Positions 1-9,229 of a stretch of 64,000 bases of DNA are shown here, in pieces. The translations under genes were made by a program, and so were the position numbers. Every line of letters starts with the position of its first letter. The stretch's first letter is position 1. Below the pieces are notes generated by a model. It saw nothing but the letters and a program-made list of their open reading frames with translations, was not told the origin of the DNA and did not search any database. Source of the stretch: Candidatus Caenarcanales bacterium (GTDB lineage: Bacteria; Cyanobacteriota; Vampirovibrionia; LMEP-6097). Location of the stretch: positions 101,955-165,954 of the forward strand of contig JABSOS010000007.1 of assembly GCA_013216135.1 (NCBI GenBank), given 5' to 3'.

Positions 1-231
1 CAAACCTGCTTTCCTATTTTTGGACTACTTATAGTAATTGATACCTTCGTTGCGATGATTTCGAAGATCCTCCCACAAGCAAGCATGTTTTTCCTGATCA
101 TGCCTGTAAAAATTATTATTGGGGTTATATTCTTTAGGTTAATGTTAAGTAGTTTTTGGCTCAACCTAACGACCTATTTTAACGACCGTTTAATCGATTT
201 AGTGGACGCTATATTCATGGGTATAAACTAA
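1..231 (+). CDS. sctT: T3SS export apparatus protein SctT (C-terminal 76 residues)
   Basis: The window opens inside a reading frame that runs to a TAA at 229-231. The visible part is very hydrophobic, and its segment PQASMFFLIMPVKIII matches the last membrane region of SctT/FliR export-gate proteins; the FFLxMPxK form is closer to non-flagellar SctT than to FliR. SctT sits in the inner-membrane export gate of the injectisome with SctR and SctS. Only 41 bases separate it from sctU, the usual partner, so the two are probably one operon that continues upstream of the window. Family assignment is good from motif plus neighbour; the start and full length are not visible. Confidence 0.8.
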   Translation, partial: QTCFPIFGLLIVIDTFVAMISKILPQASMFFLIMPVKIIIGVIFFRLMLSSFWLNLTTYFNDRLIDLVDAIFMGIN

Positions 232-272
232 AGAGTGGACTATTCCACGACTTAATACCTAAGAAATAGTAT

Positions 273-1352
273 ATGTTCCAAGATAAAAGCGATAAAACCG
301 AAAAAGCCTCGGGTCAGAAACTAAAAAAAGCAAGAGATGAAGGACAAGTAGCAATGTCACAAGACCTTGCAAGCTCCTTAGCTATTTTAATTGGAACTAT
401 TATGCTTTCCGCCTCTGGAGTCCACTTAATAGCTAAAGTTAGCTATCTGATGAGACACTTTATTGGGAAATTACCATACTCTGAAGTTAGCTCTAGTGGC
501 TATTTCAATATTATTAAATTCACAATTTTTGAATTTCTAGAATTGGTCACCCCACTTATAATAACTCTCTGGCTTGTTGCCTTCGTAGCAACAATAGCTC
601 AAGTGAAATTTCATATTAGTTTTAAGAAATTAACTAAATTTGATCTAAATGCATTCAACCCTGTTAATGGTATGAGTAAATTATTTTCAACTAAAAAAGT
701 TATTACCACATCAATTAGTCTGACTAAAATGACAGTGGTTAGTTTAGTAGCATTCTCAATATATATGAATAGTGAGATTGTACTTAAATTATTAAAGCCA
801 ATGGACCTTGTAAATATCTTTCATAGTTTAGGTAAGTTGGCTACAGACCTAAACATAAAAGTAGCTTTTATAATTTTCATTCTTAGCATCGTAGATTATA
901 TCTATCAAAAATGGCAGTTTGCAGAAGACCAAAAAATGTCAAAGCAGGATGTTAAGGAAGAACATAAACAACAAGAAGGTAGCCCTGAGATTAAAGGTGC
1001 CGTTAAAAGAAAACAACACGAAGCAGCTAGACGTGGTCTTAAGTCAGAAGTAGAACAGTCTGATGTAGTTGTAACTAACCCTATTCACTTAGCTGTAGCT
1101 ATTAAATACGATAAAAATGGCATCGGTGCCCCTATCGTAACAGGGAAAGGAAGTCGTTTACTAGCTGAAAGGATAAAAGAATTTGCGAAAAATGCACCTG
1201 TACCGGTTCCTATCGTTCAAAATATCCCATTAGCAAGGGCTCTTTATAAAGATTGTCATGTCGGGCATGAGATTAGCCCAGATTTATATGTCGCAGTAGC
1301 AGAAGTACTTGCATTTGTTTATAAACAAAAAGGGCAAAGCTTAGCAAGTTAA
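273..1352 (+). CDS. sctU: T3SS export switch protein SctU (FlhB/YscU family)
   Basis: A 359-residue inner-membrane protein with the family's N-terminal signature (EKxxxQKLKKARDEGQVAMSQDL), four hydrophobic segments over about residues 30-210 and a basic linker, then the cytoplasmic switch domain. Known family members autocleave between Asn and Pro of an NPTH loop to change substrate class from needle parts to later substrates. Here the loop reads N269-P270-I271-H272: Asn, Pro and His are kept but Thr is Ile. Length is typical for SctU/FlhB. It follows sctT closely, and no flagellar genes are nearby, so I favour a non-flagellar injectisome. No further T3SS parts occur downstream. Confidence 0.9.
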   Translation: MFQDKSDKTEKASGQKLKKARDEGQVAMSQDLASSLAILIGTIMLSASGVHLIAKVSYLMRHFIGKLPYSEVSSSGYFNIIKFTIFEFLELVTPLIITLWLVAFVATIAQVKFHISFKKLTKFDLNAFNPVNGMSKLFSTKKVITTSISLTKMTVVSLVAFSIYMNSEIVLKLLKPMDLVNIFHSLGKLATDLNIKVAFIIFILSIVDYIYQKWQFAEDQKMSKQDVKEEHKQQEGSPEIKGAVKRKQHEAARRGLKSEVEQSDVVVTNPIHLAVAIKYDKNGIGAPIVTGKGSRLLAERIKEFAKNAPVPVPIVQNIPLARALYKDCHVGHEISPDLYVAVAEVLAFVYKQKGQSLAS

Positions 1353-1484
1353 CAATATATTGAAGACATAAATCCACCGGTTAAGCATTTCTTAACTAAA
1401 ATCTAATAAAAAATACCACAATATTATATATATGAACTACAGAGCGTTTAGAAAGCGTAAATACTCTAAATAAAAAATCTGTAG

Positions 1485-1490
1485 TATAAT
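1485..1490 (+). promoter_or_regulatory. -10 box of a probably leaderless promoter
   Basis: TATAAT lies 8 bases before the ATG at 1499 and there is no Shine-Dalgarno in between. Transcription would start at or next to the ATG. A good -35 is not visible. One of about ten similar cases in the window. Confidence 0.6.
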
Positions 1491-1498
1491 CTAGTGAA

Positions 1499-2311
1499 AT
1501 GGGAATTGCGATACCAAAAACCTTTGAACCTTTAAAAAGTTCAAATCATAAAAAAGAGTTTTTCTTGAAGCATATTTTTCATGAAAGACATATGAACTCT
1601 TGTCCCATAGGCTGCAAGGGCTGTGCTGTTTCAGCAAGTACTACTAATAAAGGTTCACTTAACTATGAAAACCTTTTAGATTTTTATAAAGAAGCTGCTG
1701 ATCTAGGCGTAAGTTTATCTATAACTAAAGTTGAAGGTTACGATCCTGCTTTTGTTCAGTATGCTGATAATTCAGAAATTTCTTTTGCGCAGTCGATTGT
1801 CGACACCATTGATAATGGTCATAAAATTATTACGCCTATTTGTACAACTGGTTCTTGGAAGAATTCTAGAAGCCAGTGGCAAATGGAAGAGCTGGGTAAA
1901 CTAAGTAATGACTATAGATACTACCAGTATCCATCAGGAAAATCCGGTAATGCTGTAGTTCTATCAGTCCCTAGGGAAATTAATCCTTTCGCTGGTGGTA
2001 AAAAATATGACATCGTTTCTCATGTAGAGAAAGTTCTAGCAGACCTAGAAAGACTTAGTGTAAATGGAAAAGTAGATGCTTTAATTTACTTTAATAGTAA
2101 AGTTGATGGTGACAAAGAAATCGCTGAAGAGATAAAAGCTAGAGTCGCTCCTCAGCTTAGTAATGATAAAGTTGCTAATATCCAATTATTAATCACAGAC
2201 TTCAACACAGAGACTTTACCTGAGTCTTGTTACCGCTATGAAAACAGTGTACTATTTTCAGATAAGGGTTTCATACATATAGATCCTGTGATCATGGACT
2301 GGAATATTTAA
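1499..2311 (+). CDS. Divergent radical-SAM-like protein
   Basis: 270 residues with a Cys35-x3-Cys39-x2-Cys42 cluster (CPIGCKGC), the signature that binds the 4Fe-4S cluster of radical SAM enzymes. About 30 residues later a strand ends in ITKVEGYDP, in the position of the family's GGE/SAM-binding strand. I do not recognise the subfamily; the protein is short and has no SPASM-type second cysteine cluster. Its stop shares a base with the start of recO, so the two are translationally coupled, but no functional link is known to me. The ATG at 1499 is the first good start and follows a -10 box by 8 bases. Substrate and product unknown. Confidence 0.6.
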   Translation: MGIAIPKTFEPLKSSNHKKEFFLKHIFHERHMNSCPIGCKGCAVSASTTNKGSLNYENLLDFYKEAADLGVSLSITKVEGYDPAFVQYADNSEISFAQSIVDTIDNGHKIITPICTTGSWKNSRSQWQMEELGKLSNDYRYYQYPSGKSGNAVVLSVPREINPFAGGKKYDIVSHVEKVLADLERLSVNGKVDALIYFNSKVDGDKEIAEEIKARVAPQLSNDKVANIQLLITDFNTETLPESCYRYENSVLFSDKGFIHIDPVIMDWNI

Positions 2312-3264
2312 TGCAATACCGTGATAAAGGTATAATCGTTAAAACTCAAAAGCTAAATGAAGCAGATCGTATTTTAAGAATACTGACTGAAGAACATGGT
2401 TTAGTTTCTGCAATAGCTAAAGGCGCAAGAAAATCAAATAGTAGCCTTGCAGCTAAAACTCAGACTTTAAATGAATGTGACTTTCTCTTAGCTAAAGGAA
2501 AGAACTTAGATATAGTATCTGAAGTAAGTATAGTTCAGAAATTCAGTGATAATAATCAAGACTTGCTTGCTATGTATTTAGCTTTTTTTGCAGCAGAGCT
2601 GTGTGAAAAAATCGCTCAAGATGAACAAAGCTTAGAAGATTTTTTCTACCTCTTAGAGATTTTTTTAGAACATTTAAAACAAATCTCTCAGCAAAGTGAG
2701 GTTTCAGAAGAGCTTCAAGAAAATCAGAAACTGCTTTTAAGCGTCGAGTTTTTATGGTGCATCATCTGTGAATTAGGTTATAAACCTGAATTAAATTACT
2801 GCTCACTTGCAAATATCCGCAGAAAACCTAATCAAATCCCACAATATTTTGATTTAAGTAATGGTTCTATATGCAGCGGTAAAGGCTATGAACTCTATAG
2901 AGAAGGCTACCATACTAATGAGCATGTTATTCCTATTAGTAAGTTTACTTTTAAATTACTCGACTCTCTAGATAGGTCTGCTCTAAGTAATTTAGGGGCA
3001 GAGGTTTATATAGAAGAGGTTCATAACTCAGATGCTAGTACGCAGAAAAAAGAATCTTATAGCTACAGAAAAATATTAATCGAAGAGTTTTTAATTAATT
3101 ACCTTCAAGTCTCTTTAAGTGAAGGTAGTAGCCTTTATGAATTTAGTATAGAAGCGCAGAACTCTGAATTGAAATCAACTTTAAAACTGCTTTATAAGCA
3201 TATTGAGTTTCAAACTCATAGTGAGTGCCGGTCTTGGTCAGCTTTAGCTGATATTTTAGATTAG
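2311..3264 (+). CDS. recO: DNA repair protein RecO
   Basis: 317 residues. The N-terminal OB-fold motif is typical of RecO (YRDKGIIVKTQKLNEADRIL, then HGLVSAIAKGARK). RecO loads RecA on SSB-coated single-stranded DNA with RecR and also anneals strands. It is somewhat longer than the usual 230-260 residues and the zinc-finger cysteines of some RecO proteins are not obvious. The ATG overlaps the stop of the preceding gene by one base. The 3' end overlaps the convergent calpain-like gene by 9 bases. Confidence 0.85.
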   Translation: MQYRDKGIIVKTQKLNEADRILRILTEEHGLVSAIAKGARKSNSSLAAKTQTLNECDFLLAKGKNLDIVSEVSIVQKFSDNNQDLLAMYLAFFAAELCEKIAQDEQSLEDFFYLLEIFLEHLKQISQQSEVSEELQENQKLLLSVEFLWCIICELGYKPELNYCSLANIRRKPNQIPQYFDLSNGSICSGKGYELYREGYHTNEHVIPISKFTFKLLDSLDRSALSNLGAEVYIEEVHNSDASTQKKESYSYRKILIEEFLINYLQVSLSEGSSLYEFSIEAQNSELKSTLKLLYKHIEFQTHSECRSWSALADILD

Positions 3265-4956
3265 ATAAAAGTCTTGAGAATTATTAGTCTCTTTATTTTT
3301 GAATAAATAAACCTTATCAAAGTTATCATGTATCTCACTTAAAGAAAGCTTGCGCTTACTTTGATTTTTTCTTTTTGAGGAGAAGTTATGAGGATTATAT
3401 AATTTAAATTCCATTTCACTATCCTCGTTTAAAGACACTCTATCAACAACATAAGCATGCTCCGGCACAAGCTGTTTTATAGTTAAATCTTTTCTGAATT
3501 TTGAAGCAAGTTTAAGACTAAGACTTGGTTTAGACATCCCTGCATAAGCAAATTCCATAAAAGTAAATGAAGATGGTTTAGTGGTCGTAATCTCTTGATT
3601 TGGAAAAAAAATCTTCAAAACCTTATTATCCTGGTCTCGTTCAAGCTTCTCTGGATTCCCCCCTTTAGCATTCATAATATCAGTTTGCTTTTTAGAAGGG
3701 CTTAATTTAATACCTTCTTGTTCAATAGCATCAATCATAAATTTTTCTAAAAGCTGAAAAATAAAATCTCCTTGAACAGGCTTGTATTGTTTAGATCTAT
3801 ATAACCGAAAAGACTTCAACTCTGGTTTAACTTCATAATCTGGTAAATTAAAAGATCCATTATTTTCAATATATGATTCAGGATTTAATTCAAGAGGCTT
3901 AGATAATTTATCACTACTAAACTTAAAAGTTAACATACCAGTTTCTTTATCTCGCTCATAATATAATCCATCAAAAATTGATTTTAACCCCACTCCAGTA
4001 TCGTCTAAAACTAAATTATTGATAAGAGCAGCTAACTTTAAGCATGAACCTATATTTTTTTGCTGCATACTTATACTTTTCACTCCCTTTGGAAAAAGTT
4101 TATTGAAAGCTAAAGCTCCTTTACCTTCAGCGATTTTACTGATACCAAAAGTATCAAAATCATTGCTTGAACGAACTAATTGAAAAACATAGTTTTTCTT
4201 ATCAGTAAGCGAATTAAAACTATAGGTGTCTTGAAGTGAAATCTCAACTTCTGCACCAGGTTCATATTTCCGACTGTTAATTTTCACATTTTGAACCTGC
4301 TCTGGTATTTTCAAGATCCACTTATCTTCACTAGACCTCTTAACTAGTCCATAATTATTGCCAAAACTTTTAAAATCTCCTTCAAAATCAAGATTTTTTT
4401 TACTAATTTGAACATCAATATCAAGATTTTGTTTTAAATCAATATTAGATAAAACCATTTGCAAAGCATTGTTTCGTTGTATTTTAATATCTACAGTATG
4501 ATTTTGATTCAGTAAATGAGAGTTAAAAAGCCATAAAGCTTTAAGAGGATTATACTTATTGCAACCTCTAATATCAAGAACTCTACAAACCATAGCTTGT
4601 TTTGCCCGAGGTTCTTGCATGAAGCTTTTTAAAGATGCTTCATCCTTTAAATAATTATCATAAATATATGGGCTCGAGTCTTTAATTTGCACAAAATCTT
4701 CTTGAGAGAAACTTTTCAAACCATTTAAAATCTTTTCTTCTAAAGCCCCATCTAAGATCAGATTACCCGGTCTAAGATTTTTCTCATTGTAATTAGAAAG
4801 AATACGCCCCTTACTAGATGCTACACCTTCCTGAAGATGCACACCCTTTTGAGTACTTGATGTTTTACGCTTCTTCTTAATATTTATCTGACGAGATTCT
4901 TTACTTGATGGAATAGTAACTTTTGTTTTTATAAAACTTATAACTTTTTCCAGCAT
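3256..4956 (-). CDS. Calpain-like (peptidase C2) cysteine protease, possible effector
   Basis: 566 residues. A calpain-type catalytic core can be traced in the right order: Cys305 in IGSCLKLAAL (family pattern GDCWLLAAL), LLEKFMIDAI at about 402-411 (family EKAxAK helix), His500 in PEHAYVVDRV and Asn521 in LYNPHN (family LRNPWG). The region before it, about 195-265, has strands spaced like an FHA-type beta sandwich (weak). The first 60 residues are basic and look disordered, as in secretion signals of injected proteins. Calpain folds in bacteria are rare and often secreted. Classical calpain follows Cys with Trp, which is Leu here. Convergent with recO, 9-base overlap. Confidence 0.6.
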   Translation of the reverse strand: MLEKVISFIKTKVTIPSSKESRQINIKKKRKTSSTQKGVHLQEGVASSKGRILSNYNEKNLRPGNLILDGALEEKILNGLKSFSQEDFVQIKDSSPYIYDNYLKDEASLKSFMQEPRAKQAMVCRVLDIRGCNKYNPLKALWLFNSHLLNQNHTVDIKIQRNNALQMVLSNIDLKQNLDIDVQISKKNLDFEGDFKSFGNNYGLVKRSSEDKWILKIPEQVQNVKINSRKYEPGAEVEISLQDTYSFNSLTDKKNYVFQLVRSSNDFDTFGISKIAEGKGALAFNKLFPKGVKSISMQQKNIGSCLKLAALINNLVLDDTGVGLKSIFDGLYYERDKETGMLTFKFSSDKLSKPLELNPESYIENNGSFNLPDYEVKPELKSFRLYRSKQYKPVQGDFIFQLLEKFMIDAIEQEGIKLSPSKKQTDIMNAKGGNPEKLERDQDNKVLKIFFPNQEITTTKPSSFTFMEFAYAGMSKPSLSLKLASKFRKDLTIKQLVPEHAYVVDRVSLNEDSEMEFKLYNPHNFSSKRKNQSKRKLSLSEIHDNFDKVYLFKNKETNNSQDFYLI

Positions 4957-5004
4957 AAATCAATCTCCATTATTTATATAAGGCAAGAAGAAGAATTATT
5001 TTGA

Positions 5005-5369
5005 CTATGTGATGAATTTATACTCTCTTTTTGGCGGCTCCCATATTAACAAACAAGGGAACTCATCTTTAGCACTTTGTAACTCGTTATCAATATCAAT
5101 CTGCTTATCATAATGTTGGGATAAAGAATCAATAAAAGCGTTAGTAATGCTTACTTTTTCTTGAATATCTAGGTACTGTGTAATATTCATATTATGGAAA
5201 ACATCTAGTAAACCATATTTATAATCAAGGCTAGATTTTTTATTGAAAGAAGCGATTAATTTATCATGTAACTTATTCTCTGAATTATGCCTATTTTGGT
5301 CAAGAATAATTCTTGCTAAAACTTCTGCATCATTTTTCTCAATAGTATTATTTTCAATAAACTTACTTA
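5005..5369 (-). pseudogene. C-terminal part of a frame-disrupted ORFan
   Basis: An open frame runs without a stop from the A-run at 5370-5377 down to TAA at 5005-5007 and encodes about 121 residues. Only the last 61 residues follow an ATG (5190), which has no Shine-Dalgarno. The frame lies directly behind the stop of the 305-residue ORF and is joined to it if the 8-base homopolymer is read as 9. I therefore treat it as the tail of the same gene, full length about 426 residues. No recognisable domain; charged, helix-rich. Confidence 0.6.
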
Positions 5370-6284
5370 TTTTTTTTCAAAAATATCATTCAAGCGTAGT
5401 TTATCCCCTTCCCTTTCAGTGCTCCAATTTAATTCTTTATATGCTAAAAAATTCTTCGTCAAATCTCCCTTTGAAACTTCAAATGACTCTAAGGCATGCC
5501 TTAGATATAAATCTTTAAACCCTGCCTGTTTTAATAATTGTCCAGATGCAATTAAGAGTTCACTAGGATATCTTTCTAATCTTTCTAGAATTAATTTATC
5601 CAGATTTTTTACAGCTTCATCACCTGGTCCTAATTTCATAAACTCATTTTTCAACATCGTTAATTCATGAATAGCAAGCTTATGATCAAAATTATCGATT
5701 TTATATGTAATAAGCTCTCTCTTAAACTCTACGATTTCTTGATTTTTCAACCCAGCGATTAATTCAAAGCTTGGCTTAGAAAGATCAAAAAAGGCCTTAT
5801 GGTTTACATACTTTAATTCAAGATCACTTGCGGCAAACTCATTTAGAAATGGGGAAAACCTCTTTATATCCATGCCTATATTTTTTGCATGACTTAAAAT
5901 TTCTAATTTTAATAACTGCGCTCTCTTGGGGTTGCTATCACTATATATGACTTGATCTAAAAAATCATTAGTTAACTTTTCCTGATATTCAGACCTAAAA
6001 CTTGGTATCAGTGTGAATTTTTTTGCGAAGCGATGAAGATCAATATGATAATCAACTTCAGAACCTTTATGTTTTTTAATAGTTTCAACGATACTTTCTA
6101 ATCCAAGCTTAGCTACATCAATAGGAGAATCTGCAAAATATTTAGGAGGGTTATGAAGTATTGCTTTTTCATCACGGCTTAATAAACTTAGATTATTCAA
6201 ATCAGAGCTACGTATAGTTTTAAACCCTAAAATGGCAGGTGCGATAAATTTAAGAAAGGGGTTATTAACTGAATTTAATGGCAT
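5367..6284 (-). CDS. ORFan, N-terminal part of a frame-disrupted gene
   Basis: 305 residues, helix-rich, no signal peptide and no membrane segment; I recognise no family. It ends in EKK-stop inside a run of eight A (coding strand, 5370-5377). One added A continues the frame for another 121 residues to 5005. The stop created is therefore probably not the native end. A TTAAGATAAT box lies at 6321-6330, about 37 bases before the start. It sits in the accessory block between the calpain-like and the CHAP genes. Confidence 0.65.
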   Translation of the reverse strand: MPLNSVNNPFLKFIAPAILGFKTIRSSDLNNLSLLSRDEKAILHNPPKYFADSPIDVAKLGLESIVETIKKHKGSEVDYHIDLHRFAKKFTLIPSFRSEYQEKLTNDFLDQVIYSDSNPKRAQLLKLEILSHAKNIGMDIKRFSPFLNEFAASDLELKYVNHKAFFDLSKPSFELIAGLKNQEIVEFKRELITYKIDNFDHKLAIHELTMLKNEFMKLGPGDEAVKNLDKLILERLERYPSELLIASGQLLKQAGFKDLYLRHALESFEVSKGDLTKNFLAYKELNWSTEREGDKLRLNDIFEKK

Positions 6285-6365
6285 ATCTAAGAAGCCTGAT
6301 ATAGATGCCAGGATAGCACAATTATCTTAACGGGTATCACTCTTTCATGTTTTTTTAAGACATAA

Positions 6366-6391
6366 TAAAAAACAGGAGCCTTGGGCTCCTG
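6366..6391 (-). terminator. Rho-independent terminator of the CHAP-domain gene
   Basis: Perfect 8-bp GC-rich stem CAGGAGCC (6373-6380) with GGCTCCTG (6384-6391), 3-base loop. On the minus strand it is followed at once by TTTTTTATTATG. It lies 60 bases behind the stop at 6451. Confidence 0.88.
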
Positions 6392-6450
6392 CTTTGCGAG
6401 ATCATCAGGGGAACGAGTTAGAACCCATGACAAAGTTTTTATCAAGTATT

Positions 6451-7536
6451 TTACTGACAATTACCGACAGAAAGAACGTTCTGAAAAGTTCTAGTAGTAA
6501 CTAAAACTGTAGAACTAGCATTACCTTCTATTGTTCTTATCGTAGTAGCATCAGATGGGCTTTCTGGATCATCTACATACTCGATGAAAATCCCAGAATG
6601 GTGACCACCATTCGACCACTCAAATCGAATATAATCACCTGGAACTAGAGTATAGTCACCGTCAATCAACTGATCGTGGGTATACATTCTATTAATCGAA
6701 TCAAAATAGTTTTCCATAGCTTGAGAACCAATATTACCAGTAGGTGTATCCCACATAGCTTTTCTTAGACACCATGAAGCAAATTCACTACACCATGCAC
6801 CAGTGGAACCATACTTAGTACCGTCAGACTTACCTAATTCCCTAGCTCCCCAATGAATTTGTGGAATCCAAAGATTATCAATCTGCTCTAATTTTTGCTC
6901 TAGAATCTTTCCAGTTAGAATAATTTTCCCGTACTCCTCTAATTTAGAACCATCTAACCATATATCAGTAGTCCAATCTAAAATTGTTTGACCACTGTGT
7001 TTCACACGAATACGATCAATCTTAATACCATCACCAGATTCATTAACTAAAGCAAGTTCATCCCACAAGTCAGTATCAACATTATCTTCTAACCAATCAT
7101 CTATTTGGTTAAGGTCCCATGTTAAAGTCGCTCCAGCAGGGAATGCACCATTTGAACCTAGAAGCTTAACTCTTTTGTCACGCCCAAAATATAAATAAAT
7201 ATAATCAGCGTTACTAGCAGCATTTACATGCTCGGAATCAATCCAGATAGTAATAGAGTTCTCACCTACAGTTGGACCACCAGCTGAATCAGATTCAAAT
7301 TTTCTTACTAAATCTGAATATTCAAATCTATTATTTCCTTCAAAGAATGCTCTAGAAATATTTTTTCTATCATAAGAAACTTGTTTCTTTAACTTGTTTG
7401 AAAACGCGAAGCCAGCTGCTTCTGTTTCTTCCGCTAAATTTAATGGAGTATAAATTCTAGAAACCTTACCTAGATTACACGCTTGCAACTCAGCACTTGC
7501 TGTTATTAATTGTTTTTTCTCTTCTAATATTGCCAT
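6451..7536 (-). CDS. CHAP-type cysteine amidase/peptidase with N-terminal beta domain
   Basis: 361 residues. The C-terminal third has the CHAP/NlpC-P60 order of residues: Cys249 in GAWCSEFASWC, His312-His313 in GGHHSGIFIEYV and Asn339 in TIEGNAS, with the typical PGDYIRF strand before the histidine. Such enzymes cut peptidoglycan cross-links or amides. Residues about 90-200 form a beta-rich segment with alternating WID/YIYLYFG/LTWDLNQ strands, reminiscent of PLAT/LH2-like sandwiches. No Sec signal peptide is present, so export would need another route. A strong AGGAGG lies 8 bases before the ATG and a terminator follows, so this is a single-gene unit. Confidence 0.65.
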   Translation of the reverse strand: MAILEEKKQLITASAELQACNLGKVSRIYTPLNLAEETEAAGFAFSNKLKKQVSYDRKNISRAFFEGNNRFEYSDLVRKFESDSAGGPTVGENSITIWIDSEHVNAASNADYIYLYFGRDKRVKLLGSNGAFPAGATLTWDLNQIDDWLEDNVDTDLWDELALVNESGDGIKIDRIRVKHSGQTILDWTTDIWLDGSKLEEYGKIILTGKILEQKLEQIDNLWIPQIHWGARELGKSDGTKYGSTGAWCSEFASWCLRKAMWDTPTGNIGSQAMENYFDSINRMYTHDQLIDGDYTLVPGDYIRFEWSNGGHHSGIFIEYVDDPESPSDATTIRTIEGNASSTVLVTTRTFQNVLSVGNCQ

Positions 7537-7711
7537 TTTAGCCTCCTTAATATTTACAGTCTAATGACTTTTCTATCTACCGTCATCGGTCAAAGATCTG
7601 ATTTTAAGCATTTCCACAGCAGTATTATTATATTTTTTTAAGGTTTAAAATAAGTCCAAACAAAACACATTCAAAAATTTAGATTATTGATACCATGAGT
7701 AATACAGAATC

Positions 7712-9178
7712 GTGCAAGTCATAGATAATCAAGTTAAGGTTAATGATTTTGCAGTTATCCCAGATAACCTTGATTCAGGAAGCCTTCCAGACTCAGGACC
7801 GGAATTCTGCTTTAAAAACAAAGAATTTCATAACTTTGATTTTGATACTCACCATGAAAAGATTGAAGATTTAAAAGCAACTAAAAAAACCAAGAATCTA
7901 ATTGAAGAGGTCCCGAAGCGATTACTTTCTAGACAAACTGAATATCGAGCATGGATTGATATTTTTGCAGAACACACTCCTGCTTTAATTACTGCCGCCA
8001 TGCGTAACTGGAAGTTTTTCCAGGAAACCATTTTCAAATCTATTATTAACACCAGTGTCTTTTTTACTGCAGGTTCTGTAGGAAAAAACATTCGAGCTAA
8101 AGAATTCTCAGAAGAATTTAAAAACTATCTCTTTAAAGATCCTGAGATAGCTAGAGATATGCTTTTAAGCTTTAGATTTGAAGAATTAGAGAATTTAGAG
8201 AGTTTTAAAGCTGCATTAAAGAGTAGAATGCGCAAAAATATCGATAATGAATTAATTCAGGCTGAAACAAAAGAATCACAGGAAAAACATAAACATATAA
8301 GTAGAATCGAACGTATTAAAGACTTCTTCACTAATGAACTCAATATCGATGAAGAATTAATAGCTAAAGCAAAAAAATATAAAGAGAAAACCTTTATTAA
8401 TCAAAGTAGCTATATGGGCTTCTTAACTGCATCAGTTCCTTTTTTAACTCTGATGTTCAGAAGATATATCTTAGGTGTAGATAGATTCACAGGTTCTATG
8501 CACTATGTATCTGCAGAAAAAGATAAAGCTCAAGGCAACAATAAAATATTCACAAAAAAACAAATGCTAGGAACCCTAGCTGCTATACTTTCATCGCCAC
8601 TTTTAAGTAGAGCTTCACTAGCTTACTTAAAAGCGAATCCTAAATCCTCAGAGAATCCTAAATTTTTAGAAGAGATGCGAGAACAGCACAACCCAAATCT
8701 CGGACTTTACCCTAAACAAGGAGCAATATTCCTCTATACAGGAATACCTCATCTCGTTTCTAAACTTAGTAATGCTCAAGGAATACTTGAGTTAACTGAA
8801 GATATTTTAAAAACAGCTGTAACTATGGGATCAATGATGCTTGGCGACAGGTTATCAAATGGAAGAATCGCAAAAGTAGAAGATGATAAGTTAAGCAAAG
8901 AATTTAATATCGAAAAAGGAATTTTATATTATCCAGATAAACATAGCTCTAAATCCTCAAACTTCCTAACTAAGCTTGCTGATAAATTCCCTGAACAGTC
9001 AGATTATAGATTTATCAAAGAAAAAGCGAATGGTAATAAAGCATTAGAGAGTGAAGCACTTAAAAGAACCGGGAAAGTTTTTGCTCGAGGCTTTGCAGAG
9101 CATGCGATTATTACTTTCTTAGCGAAGTTAGGAATAAATGGTTTTATTAGGCAGATTAGTAAGGTTTTACTAAAATAG
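7712..9178 (+). CDS. ORFan paralogue 1 of a tandem pair
   Basis: 488 residues, family not recognised. A highly conserved core is shared with the next gene: PKRLLSRQTEYRAWIDIFAEH near residue 70, a hydrophobic stretch around SYMGFLTASVPFLTLMFRRY, then GVDRFTGSMHY, GDRLSNGRIAKVEDDKL and FARGFAEHA near the end. Two or three segments are hydrophobic enough to insert in a membrane. The start GTG at 7712 has only a weak ribosome site; the frame is closed by a TAA just upstream, so no earlier start is possible except unusual codons. Tandem duplication with the following gene is evident. Confidence 0.7.
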   Translation: MQVIDNQVKVNDFAVIPDNLDSGSLPDSGPEFCFKNKEFHNFDFDTHHEKIEDLKATKKTKNLIEEVPKRLLSRQTEYRAWIDIFAEHTPALITAAMRNWKFFQETIFKSIINTSVFFTAGSVGKNIRAKEFSEEFKNYLFKDPEIARDMLLSFRFEELENLESFKAALKSRMRKNIDNELIQAETKESQEKHKHISRIERIKDFFTNELNIDEELIAKAKKYKEKTFINQSSYMGFLTASVPFLTLMFRRYILGVDRFTGSMHYVSAEKDKAQGNNKIFTKKQMLGTLAAILSSPLLSRASLAYLKANPKSSENPKFLEEMREQHNPNLGLYPKQGAIFLYTGIPHLVSKLSNAQGILELTEDILKTAVTMGSMMLGDRLSNGRIAKVEDDKLSKEFNIEKGILYYPDKHSSKSSNFLTKLADKFPEQSDYRFIKEKANGNKALESEALKRTGKVFARGFAEHAIITFLAKLGINGFIRQISKVLLK

Positions 9179-9229
9179 ATACGAGATACACATTGGTGGT
9201 AAAATTAGTAAATACTCAGGAGGCGGGGG

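Noticed and set aside
1..1352. Flagellar FliR-FlhB instead of SctT-SctU
   Set aside because: The FFLxMPxK motif fits SctT better and no flagellar genes are near; not excluded with certainty.
5243..5670. Plus-strand ORFs at 5243-5518 and 5419-5670
   Set aside because: They are antisense to the long ORFan at 5005-6284 and have no ribosome sites or family features.
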